64,000 nt of DNA from Branchiostoma floridae. Lineage: Eukaryota; Chordata; Leptocardii; Amphioxiformes; Branchiostomatidae. Below the pieces are notes generated by a model. The model saw nothing but the letters and a program-made list of their open reading frames with translations. It searched no databases and was not told the DNA's origin. The first letter of the stretch is position 1, and each line of letters opens with the position of its first letter. The position numbers were made by a program, and so were the translations under genes. This document shows positions 43,868-55,655 of this stretch, in pieces. The stretch lies in NCBI RefSeq assembly GCF_000003815.2, contig NC_049980.1, positions 745,258 to 809,257 of the forward strand, written 5' to 3'.

Positions 43868-44066
43868 TACGCTACTTCACCTTTATCCGAGGGATAACCG
43901 AAATTCGTTGATTTTAAGTTACATACATAGGATTTAAAGATATCAAATCGTTTTGAAAATAGACAGTGTATTGCAATTTGAAATCATCGTCCGTAGACTT
44001 GATATCCCTAAATGCCCCTTTATTAAAGACAACGGATATAGGTTACCCGCAGATAAAGGTGAAGAA
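43868..44066. mobile_element. MITE family A, copy 2
   Basis: The left end is ACGCTACTTCACCTTTATCC and the right end is GATAAAGGTGAAGAAGC. An internal 'cgtagacttgatatccct' is shared with copies 1 and 4. Confidence 0.75.
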
Positions 44067-44540
44067 GCTGTGTTGATTTGACAAAAACAAGATTTCAAAT
44101 TTGCACGATGACTTCCAAGATTTACAAATGACCAGAAGGGATATTACAAGGATATCAAACGTTGTAGTTCCGGCATCGAAAGAGACCAAATTGAATTTCT
44201 TACACTCCTATTTCACTACGGCGGCGACGTAGCTACGTCCTTGCTGCAACCAAGCTAAGACCGAGAGATTTGACAAAACGCTCAACAAATTTTACGAATA
44301 AAATCTTTTACGCCTTGTTTTCTGTGTTACGTTTTCAGCCATACATTTGCGTTTCACATGATATTCCACTTATCAAGTCAGAGGTTACACAAATCCAATT
44401 TAGGCCGCATCCAGCTCGCAGCGGGTTCCCCCACTGGATATAAATTAGGTCCTTGTAACTGCTTATGGATACACTACGTACTCTCAGGTGTTAAAAGTCC
44501 AAAGAGCGGTGTTAGTCTAAAGAAGTCAATGCCACTTTGA

Positions 44541-44635
44541 CACAGATAGAGACACCGAAATCCTTGCTGTAAAATGAAACACGATGAAACGCAGAAGAGG
44601 AAGGAGACAAGGAGAGTCCCCACATGACCCGGCAT
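44541..44635 (-). CDS. Candidate signal-peptide exon (weak)
   Basis: From an ATG at 44635 the minus strand reads MPGHVGTLLVSFLFCVSSCF then ILQQGFRCLYLC, a typical secretory leader. No clean donor or downstream exon was identified. It points away from the tandem array at 44868. Confidence 0.2.
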
Positions 44636-44867
44636 CTGTCCTTCACAGTATCCCAACCCATCAACCAGCGGGGCAGGCCGCGGTCCCACCAGCTGTCTGT
44701 CAGACCTCATCCTCTCGTCGTCTGTCTGCCGACGGGTTGCCATGACGACCCGTCGGGTTGTCATGACGACCGGAGGATGAAGGTGTGCGGGGTCGACAGG
44801 TGATGACTGCTGTACCCCCGGGGAACCACGGGGTCCGACCGCGAGCTGTCTCCGGTCTGATAGAATT

Positions 44868-45290
44868 GTCGACACGGTGCCGTGATGTACGAACAGGTGA
44901 GGCTGTTCATAGTGCTTCTACTACCCGTCATGCTGTGCGGCAGGTCTGCACAGGAAGCGATGATGCAACAACAGGTGTGCACAGGAATTGGTGACACATT
45001 GAATCCTGTGTCGACACGGTGTCGTGATGTACGAACAGGTGACACTGTTTATGCTTCTACTACCCGTCATGCTGTGCGGCAGGTCTGCACAGGAAATGAT
45101 GATGCAGCAGCAGGTGTGCACAGGAATTGGTGACACATTGAATCATGTGTCGACGCGGTCACGTAATGTCCGAACAGATGACGCTGTTTATGCTTCTACT
45201 ACCCGCCATGCTGTGCGGCAGGTCTGCACAGGAAGCGATGATGCAACAACAGGTGTGCACAGAAATTGATGACACATTGAATCATGTGTG
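44868..45290 (+). repeat. About 140-bp tandem array repeating a signal-peptide-like mini-ORF
   Basis: The units start at 44868, 45010 and 45149 (GTCGAC landmark). Each holds an ATG followed by a hydrophobic leader (for example MYEQVTLFMLLLPVMLCGRS) then AQE..MMQQQ, ending at CAG|GTGTGC, a possible donor. The first unit is 3 nt longer, an in-frame change. Degenerate pieces continue to about 45490. No downstream exon could be joined. Confidence 0.75.
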
Positions 45291-45659
45291 CGTTCTTGAG
45301 CGCGGAAAATGGTGATGCGATACCATGACTGCACAGGAAGTGATGATGCAACAGCAGGTGTGCACAGGTGTACGTGAGCGCAGAACAATGACTGTACAGA
45401 AAGCTATTATAAAACAGGTGTGTACGGGAATCGGTGACACAGTCTACCTCGTGAACTTGCGCACAGGAATTGATTACGCGATGACACATGTGCACAGGAT
45501 TTAACTTAATTATACAACAGGTGTATGCAGCATAAGATCAACTGTGGGCAGACGTCGTAAAAAAGAAGCATTTTGCTCAATAAAAGACTTAACGCTATCG
45601 TAAAGGACACTAGTCGGTTAAGAAATAGCATAAAACCAACATACACAAATACAACAAGG

Positions 45660-46078
45660 ACACTATCGACCAGAGGGTTTGTCCATACTGCCAAGAGTTA
45701 ATTGAAAACGAATATCACTTTATGGTTGTATGTCCCAAATATTCTGATATACACAATTCTCTATACAGAAGGCTGTCATTTTATCCACAATGATTTATCT
45801 CAATGGACCTAATTATAACGTGCAAATTTAAACACATTATGACATGTGACAATCCCTGCATGGCAGATATATTTAAACATATTTTAAAGAAGGTTTAGAC
45901 ATTAGAAATTCCTAAAATGATTGCAAAAGCCTCCGATGATTGTAAGAAACTTATCCCATACTACAACTCCTATATTAGTTCGATAAGCCTTAAGTAAAAC
46001 TATAGAACTGTAGTTATGTAGATGTCATACTTTGTACCTCGTACAATTGTTGTGCAATAAAGTTATAAAGTTATAACG
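45660..46078 (+). mobile_element. LINE remnant, C-terminal zinc motif and 3' tail
   Basis: The plus frame reads VCPYCQELIENEYHFMVVCP then KYSDIHNSLYRR and stops, a CxxC...HxxxxC motif of LINE ORF2 C-termini. The tail ends with AATAAAGTTATAAAGTTATA, a short-repeat 3' end. It is truncated and inactive. Confidence 0.75.
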
Positions 46079-46823
46079 TCCTTGAATACATGAAACGTGG
46101 TGTGCGTAAATAGACCTGTGTGGCTTTCTAATATGACCCTCTGTAATTCAAGATACGCTGTATCAAAATATCACATCGCGAATTTCTGCCAGCACAGGGC
46201 GTCTGGGGACAACATGTAGAACTGAGTTCAAGTCTAAATGTTTAAAACAGCGACGCCTGGCGACTAGCTACTGCTTTGAAGCGAGGCGATCAGAATAGAA
46301 TCCAGATTCAGCAAGATGAACTTTATTCGGGTAATGTGTATAAAAAAAGCTGCTTCTTTTCACTCCTTTCACAACTGTCCCCTTTCTATAAATCAACAGA
46401 TGGTTACCAAATCATCACAAAAATACACCCTAAAATACATTTTGTTTACAGTGCTTTACTGTACTGTTTTCAAAAGCATGGCTCATCAATGGGTTGAATT
46501 GAGGCAAATCATATGCATATGACGCCTTTTAACGGAATTTGTTTTTACGAAAGGCTACCTAGATGGGTTAGAACGCACAGAACTGTTGCTGTTACTCTGT
46601 ATTTTTCTTTTTTTATTAATTTATTCATTGTTTTAACACCAAATACATATTGAAGAACAAAAATATGTGCAGTTGTCTGGGGAAGCTATCTTAAGCCTAT
46701 GCTATACAATACTCTTACGGAAAGCGTAAAAGATAACAATAATGCTTTGAAAACCGATTTGAGCATAACCGCAATAGCTTGATGGTGCGGTTCCCAGACC
46801 CCAGGAAGCGAGCGACAAAGGAG

Positions 46824-47057
46824 TGACGGTAGTTCACCTTTATCCATGGGGGTAACCTATATTCGATCCGATGTTGTTTTATTTTAGATATAAGGCATTA
46901 GGAACTAGTCGGCAAACGAAGCGGTGGTTTCACATCGCAATATTTAAAAGATACTACAAGTTCAAACCACCGTTCGTCGGCTTCTAAATGCACTATTTTA
47001 ACCAGAAACAACGGAAATAGGTTACCCTGCGCATAAAGGTAAACTACCATTACGTCA
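46824..47057. mobile_element. MITE family A, copy 3
   Basis: The left end is TGACGGTAGTTCACCTTTAT and the right end is ATAAAGGTAAACTACCATTA followed by CGTCA. These are longer TIRs than copies 1 and 2. Confidence 0.75.
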
Positions 47058-48027
47058 GCTTTCACCTCCTGGCGTCAAAGGTGTCGAAACTCGCCAAAAA
47101 AAGGCAGATTATAAAAATATGTGCAAAAGTTAGTGACGGGTCGCTCAGTGTAATGTAACCAGCTGCTGCCGCGCTGCGTGCCTGCGAAGCTGGTGTTACG
47201 CCGAAGGGCGGTTATACCGGTTATACCGGCTATATAGATACAGATAGTAGACCTGGGTTTAGAGCTAAAACCTCAATTCACCAAAGGCAACAAAATGGAG
47301 TTTCATCCTAATGTGACATACTCGGACAAGAGTAAACTTCAGGCAAGAAGACGTTGTCAAGTGTCTAATCCTAAAACAATAAGATAAAGCATTTTAAGCT
47401 TGCTATCTGCCGTTACAAAACAGATTTTAAAACCGTTTTAATTAGTAGTGAGAAGAAGTTGTACCTGTACATACTAGTATTCAACAAGTTTGTACATGTA
47501 GTAATAAAAAGAATACCATACTCTTATAACACCAATTGTACTTAGTACTACTTCATCATTTTGGCCTGCACTTAGCTTGTAACAGCATTAACGTACAATG
47601 AAGGTCCTTTTTTCATTCATCCAAGAGTTTTAAAACCTACCTTACTTGAGTAGATCAGGAAACAAACACCTTCTTAAAACTTGGACGGAATCTTGCCTCC
47701 TTAGGCGAACGCCGACAAATGCTATCTCACGTTCGACCAAAAAAATTTATATCACTTTAAACTTTAAAAAAATCGAACAATCCCTTCTTGTTCGCTGGAC
47801 AAACCACCAACTCTTGCGAAGAGCTCGCTCCAACGAGACGGTTTCTGCCACAATGGCCGGTAATAATTCCGATTCTTCGCCCCATCCATCAAAAGTTTCA
47901 ACCACAATGAAGTTTTTGGCAGAGACGGAGTTTTTCCCGTTAACAGGCACGTGGTGTGCCCTTTGGAACATTGGGGTGGTCTCGAAGCTACGATATATAG
48001 GTCAGCATTAACCTAAAAATGGAAGTA
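47058..48027. other. Unrecognised, includes a short dispersed repeat at 47190-47260
   Basis: 'Gttacgccgaagggcggtta' followed by 'taccggctatatagatac' recurs at 58235-58280, so both are copies of one repeat. A 121-codon plus ORF at 47646 lacks an ATG start and any domain. Confidence 0.45.
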
Positions 48028-48191
48028 CAGTAAAAGCCAGTTAATTGCACAACAGAGTTCTGTTAACTGCACGGAATTTCAAAATCCCAAATTAGTGTGT
48101 GGTCCAGCTGGATAACTTCGTAATATTGTACCAGCCAGATAATTGCACGAAAAACATTGGCAAATGGGCTGTGAAATAACGGCTTCTACTG
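48028..48191. mobile_element. Pogo/Tigger-like MITE
   Basis: The left end TA|CAGTAAAAGCCAGTTA and the right end (complement of CAGTAGAAGCCGTTA)|TA give imperfect TIRs with a TA duplication. CAGTAGAAGCC-type ends are characteristic of pogo/Tigger elements. Subterminal 'ataattgcac' words recur. Confidence 0.7.
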
Positions 48192-48456
48192 TATATTTTT
48201 TACGTCGATGACGGTTAGACGTTTATGTAATAAGCTACCCTGTACATGTATTTCATTTTCTGAAGTAAAAACATATAGTTTTTTTTTCTTCTTTCTACTT
48301 CATCTTCTTCTGTCATGAAACAATCAGAGCTTTAAACTGCCGATGACATTAGCACAACATTGAAGTATTAAGACCTGACACCACTAAAACTTATCTTAAC
48401 TGTTATAGCTTACTGTATATGAAGCCCGTAGATTGTACAGCTTTAGGCGACAGTAC

Positions 48457-48877
48457 TAGTGGTGGTTACAGGTGTAGAAGATTCAGGTACAGGTACGTTT
48501 CAGCCTCCAGAGCATCAGGCCCGGACATAAACCTGGACCTAATCATCTGTGAAAACTTAATGATTGAACGATACTCAAAGCAATGGTCCATTTTGCTACA
48601 AAGAAATCTGTTTTGTGTAGTATTCGACCTCCACTGGTATTTTTATCATCCTACAAGGCGAACTACCTCTGTGCGATTGACTGTAAAAGTTGGTAAAATT
48701 GACTATAGAGTACCCTCTGCTTCGCTCTTGTTATTTGCTTAGACCGGTAACCCCGAAAACGGGTGAATGCCTGATCATATAATCAGTTCATTTTCCAATC
48801 GGTCCAACATCCGGAGAAAAAAAACGGTTTTGTACCGGTACACCGTACGGTACCCAGCCCTAGTACCCACCCCTAGA
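48457..48877. mobile_element. Dispersed repeat family D, copy 2
   Basis: Shares 'ttcaggtacaggta', 'ataaacctgga', 'atcggtccaacatccgg' and the 'ggttttgtaccggtac' end with 33221-33655. Confidence 0.5.
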
Positions 48878-49203
48878 AAAGCTAGATAGTACGCAACCTA
48901 GATAGTACGCAAGACTGTCATTCGAATGATTCATGTCCTCTTGACCCGATTGGTCACGCTGTGAATTTGATGGATGGGGTTAACGCTCTGTAGGTCATTG
49001 CCAATCAACCGATCTGTAGATCTTTGACCTCTCTAATAGGATTCGCCTTGAGTCGGTAGAATGGAGCTGAAAAGTACCTGAAGTAACTGAAACTAATCCT
49101 TTTCACAGTTGCTGCCAAGTAAATTGAATTCTACGTCTGTTATGTTGTGGAAAACCAGAGTGCTGTTGTTACAGTGTTGCGCAAAGAATAACATGCTAGC
49201 GTG

Positions 49204-49420
49204 TACTGTAAATGTATTTAAGTTCGCGGGGATTTAATTTCGCGGTAGCGGGAAAAGGGACTTTTCGCGGTGGTTTTAAGTTCGCGGAAGCACCATGCAC
49301 TGACTGTCGTCTCTTACTGCCATGGAAAAATGTTGACGCTGGTTCAAAATTCGCAGTGAAGTGGCTACCGCGAAAGCCGCGAACATTAAACAACCGCGAA
49401 CATTTCTACATTTACAGCAT
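49204..49420. mobile_element. MITE family C, copy 2
   Basis: The ends are TACTGTAAATGTATTTAAG and CTACATTTACAGCA. The interior is TTCGCGG/CCGCGAA palindromic, in inverted orientation relative to copy 1. Confidence 0.75.
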
Positions 49421-51149
49421 TGCAATGGAATACTTTCAATATTGCTACCTATCCTACATGTAATAATATTTAACAGACATGAAGTTATTGTCAAATTGCC
49501 ATGCTATGATTTATATGTAGTTGTTGCTAATTTTGATGGAAATTTAAGATTGGTCCATTACGACATATTTCCCCATTTGCGGTAAAGTTACAGGCGATTT
49601 GCGGCAATTGTTTTTTGTATCTTTTGTCATCAGCGGAGAAGTGTGACGTTTCTTTTTTCCCTTTAAAACTGGCAAAAACTAGAAAGGCCGACATTTGCTT
49701 GGGTGCAAATACAGCATATTTCAGCCATACCTATTCCCACGCAACATTGGACTGTTCCAAGTCACCCCTGCGCAAAAATGCAATATTTTAACTGTAAGTT
49801 ATCCCACTGTAAGTTATCCCCAAAAGAGAACTAATATTGTGAATTGATTCCAGGTCAAAACAGAGCCTGCGCTTTAATTGCCCAATATGCCCCGGGCCTA
49901 TATGGAAGAATATAATCTTCCACAGGAGCGCCTATGCATAACTGATTGGTTTTGAGAATTGCGGCAGCTCCTATTTTTCCGAGAGTAAAAAAAAAAACGC
50001 ATCTTCCATTAAGAAGATTTTCATCATGAAATTACGTGACGACATTCAACAATTTCCACTTGGATAACTAGGTCTAAGTACCGTCATAATCTCCTTGTGA
50101 TGTGGGTACATTTGTTATTGCAGTGAACTTTTTTTAAGCAAGCATACGTTTTAATAATTGTCAAGCAGGTGCAGGTACTGTGTAGTAGGAGTGTTTTTTT
50201 TTTCAAGCTAAAAACTTCAATCTTCTTCTTGTTTTGTATGAGCCATTACATAAACGGAGACGTCTTGAATTTTTACAAGAATTTTACCGCTCTGTCGCTT
50301 CATTTCCTTTCTGAAAAATCCCAGGACCAACGAGTTAATTTGATTCGGCTTTATCTATATATTTCATTTTCCTTCGAATTCTTTGTTAAGTACCACTGTT
50401 AGATTGTTTTACTTTGTATGCAATCCGCTGAGCCATCGGACGTAATCTTGTCTGAGTGTTATAATTTCCTGCTCGTAGCGTGAGAGACCTGGAGGATAGG
50501 TGTTTCTACCTTGTTCGGGGGTTTCATTTCGGAGGTCAGTGGTGATACTCTGGTACAGAGAGTGTTTTATTGGGCTCAAACTCTGGCAGTTTAAAGTTAC
50601 TTACAATTTGAATGTAACGTTACAGAGTTTACGTCAAAAAAGAACAACAACAACACTAGAAGTACCTAACGTTACATTTGTTCGGGAAAAAATACATGCA
50701 TTCTCGCCACTGTCAAACTTACGTATCAAAACTAAACGCAAACTGTCCAATTTTCCCTGTCCAAATCTGCCGAAAATGATTGATAGTGCCATGCGGAATG
50801 TTGGTAAAGTCATCGACACTAACGTTCAATGCACGCGTACCGTCCGCTACCGCTCAAATGACCCTGTCTGAACTCCAAATCCTCGCAAACTACAATTTCA
50901 AACCGGGCACAGGGTAACATATGGCCACTGTAAGGCTGTAATATGCATCTGTTTGTGTATATACGGGATTGCAAGGCCCCGCTTATGAATATTAACTAGC
51001 ATTCGCCTTTCTCGTCGCTGATTGGCTGGCGTCCATAAAGTAATTAACTCTCGCTCTCTCCAGACCGCTGGCACCTGGCACGTGTGGGCTCTGGGGTCAC
51101 TGGAGTTCACGGGAGAAGACCGAAAGAAAACCAATTTCCCCTCAGAAAA
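49421..51149. other. Unannotated, no gene recognised
   Basis: ORFs at 50169-50402 and 50500-50871 have no domain signature. 50970-51060 has promoter-like words (GATTGGCTGG) but no gene to serve. Confidence 0.4.
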
Positions 51150-51530
51150 GTGCAGAAATTAATAATTTGAAATTGGTTTATGCCAAAAATTTTACTTGGA
51201 TCATTTTACCAACTATCTAATGCCTATCTACACCAAATTTAAGGTCATTCCATGGTAATTCAAGGGAACATGGGGCCACAATATACCGTTTTGGTCAAAA
51301 CATGACCTTTAAACTTCAATAAAATCATTTTAGAGGCAGATATGAAAAAAATGAGGAAAACGCACCTCGGTATTGACCCACTCTACCCTTGTGCCAAATT
51401 TCAGGTCATTTGGTCACGGAACGACGGAGATGAATCGCTTTGAAGATTTGACAGGAGAAAGAAAGAAACATTACGAACATAATATATTTCACCATACCAT
51501 ATATGGTATGGCTGAAATATAATAAATGAA
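51150..51530 (+). mobile_element. Dispersed repeat ending in a palindrome
   Basis: Contains 'caaatttcaggtcatttgg' and 'gatgaatcgctttgaag', and ends with the palindromic 'ataccatatatggtat' framed by ATATTTCA/TGAAATAT (51484-51522). It is non-coding. Confidence 0.5.
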
Positions 51531-52344
51531 AACACCATGTGAAGTTTCTGGTGTGCATGTTGGTCTAAATGTTTACTAGATGAAATGTGAAAACCGTAAC
51601 GATGGGGGTCTTTAATTCGTCACGGCTTGACCTAATTCCGTCAGCGATGTCGAACTCTCACCAGTTTTTCGTAACCTCCATGCGACATTTCCATTACATG
51701 CTCATGGAGGGTTCCGTGGCACACAATCTTTGACCTTGGCGCTTTGTAGCAGATTAACGAAAACAAAAATAGCTATTCAAAAATCGTATTTCAAAATATC
51801 CTGATCATGACTTTGAGACAGAGCTGCTGACCAGGGTTGTTAAGATGACTTCAAGCGCGCAAGACGTTTCGTCCGTTTTTTCTAAGAAAGATCAAGAAAG
51901 ATTCACTTCTTAAACCGTACCACTGGCTGTGAATTATACAAAGCAGCTGCATAAGGAGCAAATATACATTATATGCCGTGAATTGAACCAAAATATCGGA
52001 ATAATGATTTCAATTTAAAAGTCAAATTTTAATTTCAAAGACAAAGAAGAAGATATAAAAGAAGAAAAATGAAGAATCTAACGTTTTGTATTTGTTCAAA
52101 CTTCCGGACCGTATTAAGTTTTTGGGCCAAACCTTTTTTTTTTTAAATTTCCTAGCATCATTTTTTTTGTTTACCAAAGGAAATCATCCATATAATCAAA
52201 TCAACATGGCCTAATGCGCAAACAAACATTAGATACCAAAACAGAGCGGACTCGCATCTGCTTGGAGATTAGGTGCGACACACGAAACTTTCGACCTTTC
52301 CCGCGGAGTTGCCTGTGGACCCAGACATCCTGAAGTAGTGGGGT
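51531..52344. other. Unannotated, nothing recognised
   Basis: AT-rich stretch without exons or structured repeats. Confidence 0.4.
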
Positions 52345-52688
52345 CACTTAAGCTAAGGGCACAACCCGCCGTACGTGCAATTTGTCCTTAGGTTTTTTAA
52401 GGAGGCCACGTCCGCCACGTATTTCTGAAAAGGTTCAGACTGTACAGGGCAGGCGCGTCGCCTGTACTGGCACGTACGGGGAAGGAATCCGCAGCCCGAT
52501 GTCACACAATTTTGCCTGCACGTAAAGTTCTACGGCGTGTCTGCGTGCTCGAAAACCCGTCGGATTCCCTACGAGTCCGTACGGAGGCGGTACGTACCAC
52601 TTACGGAGCCCCAAAGATTGCCCACGTTTTGGTACGTAGACAGCACGTGATTCGCACGTACGGCGGGTTGTGCCCTTAGCTTTAGTGG
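52345..52688. mobile_element. MITE family B, copy 2
   Basis: The left end CACTTAAGCTAAGGGCACAA continues CCCGCCGTACGTGC and is mirrored by GTGCCCTTAGCTTTAGTG. The interior aligns with 43025-43340 in reverse orientation. Confidence 0.85.
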
Positions 52689-53074
52689 AGATTAAACAGA
52701 CTATTACTTGCTTAGTAAGCAAGTAAGCAAGCAAGCAAACAGACTATTGACGTGTAGACACCATATGCTTTACCGTGTGGGGTGAAGGTCTGATCAACTT
52801 CTGCACTTCCTTTATACATTAGGCGTTGTAGCATCTTTATGAATTACATTATGCACTAATTGATTCTAGCCTTATTCTAAAAATAATACAACAAATTTTC
52901 CCATCACGTAAAATGTGAATATATATGTCGCGTTGATGCCTTAACTTTCAACAACGCCACATACAAAGAACAATGAGCGTCATAAGGTAAAGGTTGCCCC
53001 CTCGCCTTTTTAGGACAGAGGGCCATTACTTCTTCTAGGCCATGGAATTACGATTCGAATGTCTTTTTTTATTT

Positions 53075-53164
53075 GGATGTGTCAAGTTGGCAGGGGTGAG
53101 TTGGGGTTGGTGGAAGCTCGGCGGACAAGTAACCTATAGTAGGTACTAGTAGCTTGACACATCC
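53075..53164. repeat. Small TIR element (90 bp)
   Basis: GGATGTGTCAAG and its perfect complement CTTGACACATCC bound 66 bp of G-rich sequence. Probably a deletion product of a DNA transposon. Confidence 0.6.
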
Positions 53165-53531
53165 CTTTTCTTTCCTTCTTCTTTTGTATCTGCTTTGAAA
53201 TGTGAAAAAAAAACCTCTGGTCTCCCTTTGTTTGATTTTGTTATACCAAATTTAAAAACGGGCCACGGTACTAAAAAGGCGGACTTTGTCCCATATACCA
53301 TATGCTATCTACATCTGTTTCGTTGGAAGACTTCATCTGCTTCTTCCTATCGCACTTGGCCATCTGTCAGATTCGCCATCAGACAAAACAACAGGAATCC
53401 AGAAGGGAATTTAGAGAGTAGCTCAAGTCGAACTTTGTCCTGAAGTAACTCCGTTTACTGTCTAACTGAGTCTGTTTTCGTGTCTTCGGAAGCAAATACT
53501 TTATTTTTTTGTAAATCTATCCCGTCCCAGA

Positions 53532-53608
53532 TACTGTATGTTCATTTAGATTCGCGGTAGGAACAAAATGAGGTTTTCGCGGTGTTCGAAGTCGAAACAA
53601 TACAGTAT
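53532..53608. mobile_element. MITE family C, truncated copy
   Basis: TACTGTATG and CAATACAGTA ends around TTCGCGGTAGG and TTTTCGCGGTG, a shortened version of the 0.21-kb elements. Confidence 0.5.
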
Positions 53609-55079
53609 GTTTGGATTGTGGTCATGGGTCGATGCTTATGTTTATCTGGGTAGGGCAAAACATATTGTTTTAGTTTGCATGTTATTTTTATTTCTTATCA
53701 TCATTTTTATCATTCTGTCAGAAACCAATCGGAGCTGAGAACTGCCGTGAACCAATGAGAGCTTAGGCATGTATCAGCATAATAGCTGTATAAATATGAA
53801 CATTTTTGCACTCAATGCGAGCATAATGGTAAAAGTATTGTGTGCTTGACAGAGGGTTACAGGGAATTCATTCTGTATTTTTTCAAAACACTGCCGTTCT
53901 ATTTTGATGTACAATCGATACACACATCTTACTTCAACCACATCAAAAATACATCAAGCTGACGCAGATAAAGTTTTATCCGTGTGATTAACATGTTTTC
54001 CATCCACCTGCAGTTTTAAGGGAAGCCGCCAGTAGATTGTGCTAAATCCAATCACTTATTTCTTACCTCCAAAACAAGGTCGTGCAAGATTATAAAGACT
54101 GTTTTGACAATCCTGTAAATATCGTTGTTATAATCCTGTTAACTAATTATCTTACCCACCGGCTTTGGCTGATCCTTACTATGTAGAAGCCCACCACACA
54201 ACAAAAAACGGACGAACAAACAAATTTGCGAACCAGCAAACTCTTACTATAAAAGCCTAATGTTGGCATAGACCCAGGTATTCTAGTTTTGAGGGTTACC
54301 TACCGACGCCAAGACCAACATATCCTTCTAAATAGAAAAAAAAGACTTTCCTTACTTTCCCCCTGACTGCTTGGTCCTTCGTTTACTCCAAGAACACACA
54401 CTAGTGTAAAGAGGGTACTAGATTGATCAGTGCCACTCCTCCTACCTGTCCCTGTGTGGTAGCATGGCGTAAACAAAGCCCACACTACTACTCCCCACGG
54501 GAAGAGCGGTCTGATCGGAAGACAAGGCCGGGGTCAATGTCTCAATCCGGCCAATCGAAACCAGATGGAAGTTTTGGGACACCTTTTAGCGTCCTGCTGA
54601 GTCACAGTCTCGAAATAACAGGCGGAAATAGACACGTAGCGACCCCTAGCGCCACCCTGTCATAATTCTTTTCGTCGGGAAACAAATCTCTCTCCAAACG
54701 TCCCTCCCTATGGCCACTATTTACACACATTATTATTCCCTTGCCAGTCAAACTTCCCAAATTTACAGCTGGGACTTGCGTAGAGCTTTGTTCACGGATA
54801 GACAGACTGAACTGCTTCTTGGCCAAGACTCAATTGAATTAACAAGAAAGTTGGCCTTTTAAACTTATCAGTCTATGTCCGCCCTACCTGCGCACTTTTC
54901 AGTGCACAGACTTGCCTAGAGAATATAACGTTACGTAGGTGCACAATTCAACATATGCAAGACAGTATCAATGTCAAAACTGTTTTTGTCGACCTCTGGC
55001 CTCTTTCAAACGAAGTCATTGTACACCATGCATGTTAATGGTTGAATTGAAATTCAGAATTTACACCTGTTATATGTGG
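53609..55079. other. Unannotated, no gene recognised
   Basis: Ordinary composition. ORFs of 60-80 codons on both strands show no domain. Confidence 0.4.
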
Positions 55080-55655
55080 ATGCAGTCTAGGCTAATACGT
55101 ACACGTGTGTAGATACAGGTTAAGCGTGCACATGTGTAGATACACACATACAGACTGGGCATACACAAATGTAGATACTGGGCGTACACATGTGTAGATA
55201 CCAGGCAGGGCGTGCAAGTGTGTAGGTACAGGCTAGGCGTACACACGTGTAGAAACAAGGCTAGGCGTACACATGTGTAGATACAAGGCTGGGCGTACAC
55301 ATGTATGAATACAGACTGGGTGTACACGTGTGAGAATACAGGCCAGAAGTACACGAGTGTACATACAGGCTAGGCGTACAAGTGTGTAGATACAGGCTAG
55401 GCGTACACGAGTGTAGATACAGGCTAGGTGTACACGCGTGTAGATACAGGCTAGGCGTACACGAGTGTAGATACAGGCTAGGTGTACACGCGTGTAGATA
55501 CAGGCTAGGCGTACACGAGTGTAGATACAGGCTAGGCGTACACGAGTGTACATACAGGCTAGGCGTACACGAGTGTAGTCTGTGTAGATACAGGCTAGAC
55601 GTACAAGTGTGTACATACAGGCTAGGCGTACACGAGTGTTGATACAGACTGGGCG
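55080..55655. repeat. 27-bp minisatellite, about 20 copies
   Basis: The unit is GTAGATACAGGCTAGGCGTA plus CACGAGT. Since 27 is a multiple of three, long frames stay open on both strands (CRYRLGVHE on plus, RVRLACIYT on minus). Copies are most uniform at 55375-55600 and drift toward the 5' side. Confidence 0.92.

Noticed and set aside
44868..45490. CRISPR-like array
   Set aside because: Units of about 140 bp repeat without conserved short repeats separated by unique spacers, and the context is animal DNA.
47646..48011. 121-codon plus-strand ORF as a gene
   Set aside because: It starts at a non-ATG codon and has no domain and no splice context; the antisense frame is open as well.
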